From: CAYFUR01 sp964346275
GTDB taxonomy: Bacteria; Sumerlaeota; Sumerlaeia; SLMS01
NCBI GenBank assembly: GCA_964346275.1
Contig: CAYFUR010000009.1
Location: forward strand, 1 to 57,466
DNA length: 57,466 bases
Reading direction: 5' to 3'
Shown: piece by piece, positions 51,264 to 57,466 of the stretch
How the letters are laid out: each line of letters begins with the position of its first letter
Position numbering within the stretch: the first letter of the stretch is position 1
Notes under the pieces: generated by a model
The model's input: the letters and a program-made list of their open reading frames with translations, nothing else
Databases searched by the model: none
What the model was told of the DNA's origin: nothing
Made by a program: the position numbers and the translations under genes

Positions 51264-53492
51264 ATGAGCCTGTTCCGAAAGCCCAACACGAACCCGCGGC
51301 CCCGCCAGGACTTGCTCGACCAGAGCCAGTTCCAGGGCCATATTGTCCGCGAGACCTTTGTCAGCGAAGACGGCGCCTTCAAAGTCGTGACATTTCAAAC
51401 GGAAGCGGGGGAGGAATTTAAGGCGAAGGGGAATTTCTACGGCGCCGGGGCGGGATATCCCCTGCGGATCAATGGCGCGTGGAAGGACGAGCCGCGCTAT
51501 GGCTGGACGTTTGTCGTGGAAAGTTATGTCGCCATCGAACCGGCCACGGAGGACGCAATCCTGGCTTACCTCGGCAGCGGCATGTTGAAAGGCGTTGGCC
51601 CGACGACGGCCCGCCGCATCGTGGCGCATTTTGGCGACAAGACGCTGGAAACACTGGACGAGATGCCGGAACTGCTCACGGAAGTTCCAAAGATCGGCCG
51701 CAAGACGGCGCGCCGGATCATCGACCAGTGGGAACAGCATCGCGCCGAGCGCGAAACGATGCTCTTTCTCAAGAAATACGGCCTCTCCAACGCTATCGCC
51801 ATCCGGCTGCTCAAGCATTATGGCGAGCAGGCGTCGACGATTCTGCGCACGAATCCCTACCGCGCGGGGCTCGAGGTCAGCCACATCGGCTTTGCCAAGG
51901 CCGACGAAATCGCCCGTAAAATGGGCATCGCGGAAGACGCCTCGGAGCGCGTTCAGGCCGCCTTTGTGCATCTCCTCGACCAGGCGGCTGGAGAAGGGCA
52001 CACGTATCTGCCGCCGGACCAGCTTCTCGCCCGGGCCGCTGATCTCCTTGGCCTCCCCACAGAGCGGATTCAGTCGGAAATCGACCAGGCCGTCTCCAAC
52101 GGATATATACGGCGCGCGGATGTGGGCAAGACAGACGCGGGCTATTTCATGCCTTCGCTTTACGCTTGCGAGTCTGGCGTTGCGAAAGTGATCGGCGAAC
52201 TGGCCCGCCAGGCGCGTCCGCTCCTTGAATCCGGAGTCGACGACCGGATCGCCCACTTCGAGGGGCGCTATCGCTTTCACCTGGCGCCGCAGCAGCAAGA
52301 CGCCATCCGCTCCGTCGCCGGCGGGGGAGTGTGCGTCATCACCGGCGGGCCGGGCACTGGAAAGACCACGCTGGTCCGCGCGCTGCTGTATATCATGAAG
52401 GATTCGCGGAGGAGCTTTGCCCTGTGTTCGCCCACGGGCCGCGCCGCCCAGCGGCTCTCGGAAACCACCGGACAGGAAGCCGCCACGGTGCATCGCCTGC
52501 TCAAGTGGAACGCCGCCACGGGGCGTTTCACTCATGATCAGAAGAATCCACTCCCGGTGGACCTGCTGATCGTCGACGAGGCGTCGATGCTCGATATTCC
52601 GCTCGCTTTCAGCCTGCTGCGGGCCTTGCCCAATGGCGCGACAGTCGTGTTCGTCGGCGACGTGGACCAGCTGCCAAGCGTCGGCCCCGGGACGTTTCTC
52701 CGCGATCTCATTGAGTCAGGGCGCGCGCGAACAACTCGCCTCGAGGTCATTTTCCGCCAGGCCGAGCAGTCGCTCATCATCGCCAATTCCCACCGTATCA
52801 ACGAAGGCCACGCCCCGCGCATTCCCGACAAAGCCACGCCCGAGGCCGATTTTTTCTTTGTCGACCGCCAGGATCCAGGGGAACTGATCGATGCGATGCT
52901 TGCCATGGCGACCGACCGCATTCCGAAAAAAATCGGCGCCGATGCCGTCCGTGATATCCAGGTGCTCTCGCCCATGCGCCGCGGCCCCCTGGGCACGCAC
53001 GAGCTGAATCGCCTGCTCCAGGAGCGGCTCAATCCCGATGGCCAGCCCTTGCCAGCGGGCGTGTCCTTCCGCATTGGCGACAAGGTGATCCAGACGTCGA
53101 ACAATTACGAACTCGATGTCTATAACGGCGACGTGGGCGTGATTGGCGGCGTGCATCCGGAAACGCGGGCCACGCGCATACACTTTGGCAAGCGCGCCGT
53201 GCATTACCCGCCGGACAGCCTGGACCAGTTGGAGCTGGCCTACGCCATCACGATCCACAAATCGCAGGGGAGTGAATACCCCGCGGTGATCGTGCTGCTC
53301 CACACGAGCCACTTTATCATGCTTAAGCGCAACCTGCTCTACACCGCCGTGACGCGGGGGAAGAAGCTGGTCGTCCTGATTGGTGCCCGGCGGGCGCTCT
53401 ACAAGGCGGTCAAAACCTCGCCGGAGGAAGAACGGCTCACGGCCCTGCGCGAATGGCTGCTGAGGCCGCCGGAGAAGGACGAGTTTTTGTGA
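51264..53492 (+). CDS. recD2: RecD2-type ATP-dependent DNA helicase
   Basis: This 742-residue SF1B 5'-to-3' helicase acts alone in DNA repair and replication restart; RecB and RecC are not encoded nearby. An N-terminal OB-like part (1-90) is followed by helix-hairpin-helix repeats (GSGMLKGVGPTTARRIVAHFG, VPKIGRKTARRII), which mark RecD2 and are lacking in RecBCD-type RecD. The motor has Walker A GGPGTGKTT, motif Ia CSPTGRAAQRL, Walker B VDEASMLD, motif III GDVDQLPSVGPG and motif V-VI AITIHKSQGSEYPAVIV with LLYTAVTRGKKLVVLIG. Length fits the family. The start is ATG at 51264; no strong ribosome site is visible. Confidence 0.95.
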   Translation: MSLFRKPNTNPRPRQDLLDQSQFQGHIVRETFVSEDGAFKVVTFQTEAGEEFKAKGNFYGAGAGYPLRINGAWKDEPRYGWTFVVESYVAIEPATEDAILAYLGSGMLKGVGPTTARRIVAHFGDKTLETLDEMPELLTEVPKIGRKTARRIIDQWEQHRAERETMLFLKKYGLSNAIAIRLLKHYGEQASTILRTNPYRAGLEVSHIGFAKADEIARKMGIAEDASERVQAAFVHLLDQAAGEGHTYLPPDQLLARAADLLGLPTERIQSEIDQAVSNGYIRRADVGKTDAGYFMPSLYACESGVAKVIGELARQARPLLESGVDDRIAHFEGRYRFHLAPQQQDAIRSVAGGGVCVITGGPGTGKTTLVRALLYIMKDSRRSFALCSPTGRAAQRLSETTGQEAATVHRLLKWNAATGRFTHDQKNPLPVDLLIVDEASMLDIPLAFSLLRALPNGATVVFVGDVDQLPSVGPGTFLRDLIESGRARTTRLEVIFRQAEQSLIIANSHRINEGHAPRIPDKATPEADFFFVDRQDPGELIDAMLAMATDRIPKKIGADAVRDIQVLSPMRRGPLGTHELNRLLQERLNPDGQPLPAGVSFRIGDKVIQTSNNYELDVYNGDVGVIGGVHPETRATRIHFGKRAVHYPPDSLDQLELAYAITIHKSQGSEYPAVIVLLHTSHFIMLKRNLLYTAVTRGKKLVVLIGARRALYKAVKTSPEEERLTALREWLLRPPEKDEFL

Positions 53493-53499
53493 TCCCACT

Positions 53500-53516
53500 G
53501 GATGAATGCGTCATCC
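53500..53516 (+). terminator. Weak hairpin after recD2
   Basis: GGATGA and TCATCC pair around a five-base loop, seven bases after the recD2 stop. The stem has only six pairs and no U-tract, so it is a weak candidate terminator. Confidence 0.25.
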
Positions 53517-53592
53517 ATCCCGGGTTGAAAAACCAGGTGGAAGGCGAAGTTCACAAGCGAGCGCCAGAGAGATTTCGTCCATTGATCCTCGG

Positions 53593-53627
53593 CTATCCAA
53601 CCTCCAACTTCCACCCTCCAAATCCGC
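53593..53627. repeat. Degenerate 7-bp repeat array (locus E)
   Basis: Units CTATCCA, ACCTCCA, ACTTCCA and CCCTCCA, then a decayed AATCCGC, lie between recD2 and the YebC gene. The TCCA core and register match loci B2 and C. Confidence 0.8.
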
Positions 53628-53758
53628 GCTTGCCAACATCCGCTTGACGTTTCCGGGCCGAAGGTCCCTAGATTCTCCGCCTGTCTGGAGTGGCTTTGGC
53701 GCCGGGCAGGCCCCCATTGCGTCGGAAGACGACTTATCGGCAGGAGAGAGACACCCCT

Positions 53759-54490
53759 ATGTCGGGCCACAGTAAATGGCACTCAATTAAGCACAAGAAG
53801 GCCGCGGTGGATGCAAAGCGCGGCAAGATGTTTACGCGCATTATCAAGGAGCTGCAGGTGGCCGCGCGCCTGGGCGGCAGCGATGCCGAGGCGAATCCGC
53901 GGCTGCGCACGGCGATCCAGGCGGCTAAAGATGTCAACATGCCCAAGGACAATATCGAACGCGCCGTGAAGAAGGGCGCGGGCGAGCTGGGCGGCGCCGC
54001 CATCGAGGAGATCACCTACGAAGGCTATGGCCCCGGCGGAGTGGCGGTCATGGTCAAGGTGACAACGGACAATAAGAACCGGACGGCTTCGGACATCCGC
54101 CACGCCTTTTCTAAGTTCAACGGCAACTTGGGCCAGTCGGGCTGCGTCGGTTATCTCTTTACCCGGCGCGGCACGATCGAGGTCGAGGAAGGCGAGGAAG
54201 ACCAGGTGATGGAGGCGGCGCTGGAGGCCGGCGCCGAGGACGTGGAAAACCAGGGCGATGGCTATTTCCTGGTCGAGTGCGACCCGGATTCCGTCCAGGA
54301 CGTCCGGGAGGCCATGGAGGCCAAAGGCGTGAAAGCCACCGGCTCGAGCGTTGCCCAGGTGCCGAGCACGGAAGTGCATCTGGAAGGGAAAGAGCGTGAG
54401 CAGTGCGAGAAGCTGATCGAGGCGCTGGACGACAACGACGACGTGGTCGAGGTCTGGCACAATATGGAAGCGCCTGAAGAGGAAGAATAA
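53759..54490 (+). CDS. YebC/PmpR-family transcription/translation factor
   Basis: This 243-residue protein has the three-domain YebC fold. It starts MSGHSKWHSIKHKKAAVDAK, the invariant opening of the family, and contains GSDAEANPRLRTAIQAAKD, NMPKDNIERAVKKG, YEGYGPGGVAVMV and FNGNLGQSGCVGYLF. Members are described as DNA-binding regulators (PmpR) and, more recently, as factors relieving ribosome stalling at polyproline. The frame extends to 53690, but the family start is the ATG at 53759, with AGGAG about 12 bases upstream. An intrinsic terminator follows. Confidence 0.95.
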   Translation: MSGHSKWHSIKHKKAAVDAKRGKMFTRIIKELQVAARLGGSDAEANPRLRTAIQAAKDVNMPKDNIERAVKKGAGELGGAAIEEITYEGYGPGGVAVMVKVTTDNKNRTASDIRHAFSKFNGNLGQSGCVGYLFTRRGTIEVEEGEEDQVMEAALEAGAEDVENQGDGYFLVECDPDSVQDVREAMEAKGVKATGSSVAQVPSTEVHLEGKEREQCEKLIEALDDNDDVVEVWHNMEAPEEEE

Positions 54491-54523
54491 CCCCCGGCCA
54501 CTCTGGCCGTTGAGAAATCAAAA

Positions 54524-54556
54524 ACTCTCCCGGTGGCTTGCCGGGAGGGTTTTGTT
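54524..54556 (+). terminator. Rho-independent terminator after the YebC gene
   Basis: CTCCCGG (54526-54532) pairs with CCGGGAG (54540-54546); two more pairs, one of them U-G, extend the stem to nine. The loop has seven bases and TTTTGTTT follows. An A-run before the left arm lets it also work for the convergent heptose gene on the minus strand. Confidence 0.85.
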
Positions 54557-54580
54557 TGCACCGAGTTTTGAAAGCCTCTT

Positions 54581-55681
54581 TTAAAGCAGGCCTTGTTTGG
54601 CTCGCTCGACCACCATTTCGATAATATCGCGCGAGCTGTTTTCCTTGGGGTCGCCGGCGATGCGGGTTTCGATCCCCAGCCGCCGCGAGGTTTCCAGCTC
54701 GGGGACATTGTCCGACTTGTAGTCCGTCCCCTTGGCGTGGATATCGGGCTTGAGCGTTTCGAGGACAAAATCCGCCGTGTCTTCGTGGAAAATGGTCAGG
54801 TAATCGACGGAGCGGAGCGTGGCGAGAATCGACAAGCGGTCGACCTCGCTGAGCACGGGCCGGCCCTTGCCCTTGATGCGCCGGATCGAGGAATTGGAAT
54901 TGACGGCCAGAACAAGCCGGTCGCCCAGGGCGCGGGCGCTGGCGAGATAGCTCGCATGGCCGCCATGGAGCAGATCAAAGCATCCGTTGGCCAGCACGAC
55001 GCGGTTTTGCTGAGCGCGTTCGGCGCGCAGGGCCCGCGCGGTCATATAGATATCGTTGAATTTCTGGCGAAAGGCGCGGTCGCCCTTGCGCTCGGTGATG
55101 ATAAAGTCGGCCAGGATGGTATAGACGGCCTGGAGCAGATTTTCGCACACGAAGACCTGGCGGCGGGCGCGGGTTTCGTGAAGGTGCTTGGGATCGTATG
55201 GCACGTCGGATTTGAGATGATGGCCGGTCAGCACGCGGATTCCCTTGCCGCCGCAGTTCAGGCCGAATTCCACGTCCAGCGCCCGGTCGCCCACGGAATA
55301 GACGGGCAGGCCCTCGAGGCCGAGATCTTTCGCGGCCTCTTCGTACATCCCGATAGCGGGCTTGCGGCGTGGATCGCCGGCATCCGGCATGGACGGGGCA
55401 TAGTAAATTCCATCGAAGTGCGCATCCTCCTCGGCGAGCAATTCCTCAAGCCGGGCGTGTATCTGGGCCAGGCGCTCCTCGGAGAAATAGCCCCGCGCCA
55501 CGCCCGACTGATTGGTCGTCAGGACGCAGGCCACCCCCTCGCGGTTGAGGGCGCGAATCGCCCGCCCCGCGCCGGGCACCAGTCGGATCTCCTCGGGGTT
55601 GGACAAGTATTCGACTTCCTCGTTGATCGTGCCGTCCCGATCCAGCAGCGCCACCGCGCGAAAGGTCTTCTTCTCTGCCAT
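54581..55681 (-). CDS. Bifunctional GmhB phosphatase / HldE-type heptose adenylyltransferase
   Basis: This 366-residue fusion joins two steps of ADP-heptose synthesis for the lipopolysaccharide inner core. Residues about 1-170 are a HAD phosphatase like GmhB: LLDRDGTINEEVEYL with the catalytic Asp pair, LTTNQSGVARG, RKPAIGMYEEAAKDLG, and SVGDRALDVEFG. Residues about 225-366 are the nucleotidyltransferase like the C-terminal domain of HldE: VVLANGCFDLLHGGHASYL (the G-x-F-D-x-x-H-x-G-H signature), NSNSSIRRIKGKGRPV and DYLTIFHEDT. The kinase half of HldE is absent. The ATG at 55681 is chosen because the HAD domain begins just after it; 55744 is also open. It implies an outer membrane with heptose. 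Confidence 0.92.
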   Translation of the reverse strand: MAEKKTFRAVALLDRDGTINEEVEYLSNPEEIRLVPGAGRAIRALNREGVACVLTTNQSGVARGYFSEERLAQIHARLEELLAEEDAHFDGIYYAPSMPDAGDPRRKPAIGMYEEAAKDLGLEGLPVYSVGDRALDVEFGLNCGGKGIRVLTGHHLKSDVPYDPKHLHETRARRQVFVCENLLQAVYTILADFIITERKGDRAFRQKFNDIYMTARALRAERAQQNRVVLANGCFDLLHGGHASYLASARALGDRLVLAVNSNSSIRRIKGKGRPVLSEVDRLSILATLRSVDYLTIFHEDTADFVLETLKPDIHAKGTDYKSDNVPELETSRRLGIETRIAGDPKENSSRDIIEMVVERAKQGLL

Positions 55682-56236
55682 GTCGTTCCAATCCACTCTG
55701 GGTAAGCTCCTGATAGATTCAGCCCCTCCCTTGCCGAGAGTCAAAAGAAAGCTGTCGGAAAAGCCCGCGAAAATCCCGGCGGGTTTGTCACCTTATTCCT
55801 CGGTAAGAGGCGAAACGAAACCACGGGGCATTTCTTCTGTGCCGATGTGATGGGTGGGCGTGGGGGACTGACCCAGCGCGAAGGGATCATCGGGGGACGG
55901 TATGATCCGAGGTCGGAGCCGCTGGAAACAGAGACGTCGAGCCAGATCATCGATCAGGACTGCGAAAACCTGCTGGTTCTCTACGAGGGGAGAGGGCGCC
56001 CGGGTCCAAATTCAGAGCCTCAAGAAGATTCTCGGAATGGCCTTTGCATGCCGAGTGATATAAGGGTGGAGTACGCCCTGTAATCGCCACTTTTGTTGCG
56101 AAAACGCGCCTCCGGTGAGTCAGAATTGCGCGAAATGAGTAAAAAATTGCGCAGCACGCCGCACTCCACGTTACCACCCACATCACCAACTTCACAGACA
56201 ACCTTTATCCAAAGGAAAAGGGGATCCCATTACAAT
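55682..56236. other. 555-bp intergenic region upstream of rpoD
   Basis: The divergent spacer between the heptose gene and rpoD holds no convincing gene; the open frames in it (such as 55847-56083) show no family features. Near its right end, AATTGCGC occurs at 56124-56131 and 56145-56152, exactly 21 bases apart. That is two helical turns, as in operators for dimeric regulators. The distance to the rpoD start suits a promoter or control site. Confidence 0.4.
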
Positions 56237-57466
56237 ATGAAGAAAAACAGCACGCCGCGGTACACCGACGATCTGGAAAACTTGATCTCCGAGGGGAAAG
56301 AAAAAGGCCACGTCACCTACGAGGAACTCTCGCGGCGACTCCCCGAAGACTTCACGGCGGACGAAATGGACACCCTCCTGCAGGAACTCGAGTCCCTTGA
56401 TATCGACGTTTTCGAGGCGAAAGATCTCAGTGAAGATGAGGACGAGGACGAAAAGGGAGAAGGCAAGACCAAGGCGAAAAGCAAGGAGGCGGAAAAGCCC
56501 CGCAAGAAGATGCCGGATTTCCGCAAGAGCGACTCGGACGACGAGGAGTCCATCAGTGACGTGCGGCGCGACCTGCTGCAGGAGGCGGAGAACGCGCGCA
56601 TCGACGACCCCGTGCGGCTCTACCTGATGGAAATGGGCAAGGTGCCCCTGCTGACGCGGGACGAGGAGGTTTATCTCGCCAAGGAAATTGAAAAAGGCCG
56701 CCACGGAATCATGGCCGCGATCGCCCGGGCGTCGGCCACGGCGGCGGAGCTGGGCCGTATCCACGCGAAAATCGAAACGGGCCAGTTTAACCTCAACGAT
56801 ATCCTGCGCGCGAACGTGGACGAGACGGACCCGGAGGAACGCGCCCGGGTCATCAAGATCATTCTCGATAACCTGAAGCGGGTTCTCGAGCACTATGAAG
56901 AAATCGCCGACAAGCTCGACCTCCTCGATGATCCGACGCTGGCCGATGAGGAAGTCACGGAAGCCCAGGAGCGGGTGGAGGCGCTGCGCGAGGAGATTTA
57001 CCTCCTCCTGCGCAAGATCGACCTGAACTTCTCCATCGTGGAGCAGATCGCCGAGCGCGTGAAGACGCTTTACGACCGCATCGACAAGGCGAGCAGCGAT
57101 ATCCGGTCGACGATTCTCCAGGCGATGATGAGCGAGGACGAACTGCGCCGCGCCGTCCGCAAGACGAAGAAAAACAGCCCGGAAGCCAAGGCGCTCTACG
57201 AGCGGACCGGCAAGACGCTGGACGAGCTGATCAAGCTGGACAAGCGCATCCGCATGGCCCAGCGCAACATCAAGCGGCTGGAGAAGGAAGCGGGCAACAG
57301 CTACGACGATTTGAAGGTCGTCGTCGATCGCATCAAGAAGGGCGAAAAGCAGGCGCATATCGCCAAGATGAAGGTGGTCGAGGCGAACCTGCGCCTGGTG
57401 GTTTCCATCGCCAAGAAATATACAAACCGCGGCCTGCAGTTCCTCGACCTGATCCAGGAAGACAAC
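56237..57466 (+). CDS. rpoD: RNA polymerase primary sigma factor (5' part, cut by window end)
   Basis: The frame runs open from ATG 56237 to the window edge (410 codons), so the 3' part lies outside. AAAGGAAAAGGGG precedes the start. Residues 8-58 form region 1.1 (YTDDLENLISEGKEKGHVTY), followed by a very acidic then Lys-rich linker (65-115). Region 1.2 is DDPVRLYLMEMGKVPLLTRDEE. The long non-conserved insert of group 1 sigma factors follows (about 165-375). Region 2.1 (KMKVVEANLRLVVSIAKKYTNRG) is the last complete segment and region 2.2 (LQFLDLIQEDN) is cut by the window end. It directs the polymerase to housekeeping promoters. Confidence 0.95.
   Translation, partial: MKKNSTPRYTDDLENLISEGKEKGHVTYEELSRRLPEDFTADEMDTLLQELESLDIDVFEAKDLSEDEDEDEKGEGKTKAKSKEAEKPRKKMPDFRKSDSDDEESISDVRRDLLQEAENARIDDPVRLYLMEMGKVPLLTRDEEVYLAKEIEKGRHGIMAAIARASATAAELGRIHAKIETGQFNLNDILRANVDETDPEERARVIKIILDNLKRVLEHYEEIADKLDLLDDPTLADEEVTEAQERVEALREEIYLLLRKIDLNFSIVEQIAERVKTLYDRIDKASSDIRSTILQAMMSEDELRRAVRKTKKNSPEAKALYERTGKTLDELIKLDKRIRMAQRNIKRLEKEAGNSYDDLKVVVDRIKKGEKQAHIAKMKVVEANLRLVVSIAKKYTNRGLQFLDLIQEDN

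Noticed and set aside
50412..52535. 707-codon open frame antisense to the GT4 and recD2 genes
   Set aside because: It lies opposite two genes with clear catalytic motifs; the frame is open only because of high GC codon bias.
55847..56083. 78-codon frame in the rpoD upstream spacer
   Set aside because: No ribosome site, no family resemblance, and its length is expected by chance in GC-rich DNA.

Overview
The window is a GC-rich, gene-dense piece of bacterial chromosome. It encodes housekeeping proteins (SMC, RNase R, SmpB, RecD2, exonuclease VII large subunit, YebC, FolE, FolD, the start of an RpoD-type sigma factor) and one tRNA-Pro. A secretin, a lipopolysaccharide-heptose enzyme and many signal-peptide proteins indicate a Gram-negative, two-membrane envelope. 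The mix of a PSP1/YaaT-like protein, a YmdB-like phosphodiesterase, cohesin-like domains and large beta-sandwich surface proteins fits one of the little-cultured phyla around the PVC, Sumerlaeota and Hydrogenedentota groups. That placement is inference only. A run of 100 N flanked by identical 55-base ends shows the sequence comes from a short-read assembly, probably a metagenome bin.

Layout. 1-1330: an Mrr-type restriction endonuclease, apparently more AT-rich than its neighbours, lies on the 3' side of a tRNA-Pro(UGG) gene, a classical island site. 1501-6700: a pteridine-reductase-like SDR, a ferritin-like protein, UDP-glucose dehydrogenase with a good terminator, a spacer with three 25-bp repeats and 7-bp repeats, and a MATE transporter. 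6931-16282: SMC, a FAD oxidoreductase, a PSP1 protein and RNase R. RNase R ends a minus-strand operon (20843 to 14075) with an MqnA-like enzyme, a polytopic GT-C-like protein and a secreted protein. 21071-29892: a TraB-like two-part protein next to XseA, FolE, a GT4 glycosyltransferase with a secreted esterase, and FolD with an FtsX-like permease. 29981-34212 (minus strand): a secreted HEAT-like protein, SmpB, a cohesin-domain protein and an orphan solute-binding protein. 34465-36613: a PhoB/PhoR-type two-component pair.

36739-45087 holds a VWA protein and then a tightly coupled four-gene plus-strand operon of envelope proteins: a 1202-residue anchored chain of carboxypeptidase-regulatory-like beta domains, a small exported SSQEWCG-motif protein (split by the assembly gap), a one-TM charged protein and an FN3-like repeat protein. 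It is the best candidate here for an undescribed system. 45094-53492: a YmdB-like phosphodiesterase, a barrel-less secretin paralogue directly upstream of a full secretin, a second GT4 enzyme and RecD2. 53759-57466: YebC, a bifunctional GmhB-HldE(C) fusion and the 5' part of rpoD.

The main signal that genes do not explain is a degenerate heptamer family (NNNTCSA, S = C or G). It recurs in the same register in at least five intergenic spacers, in one of them as a head-to-head pair. A separate roughly 9-bp family, a 25-bp triple repeat and an apparent excess of the octamer GTCTATAC add to this. No CRISPR array, rRNA or complete mobile element was seen.
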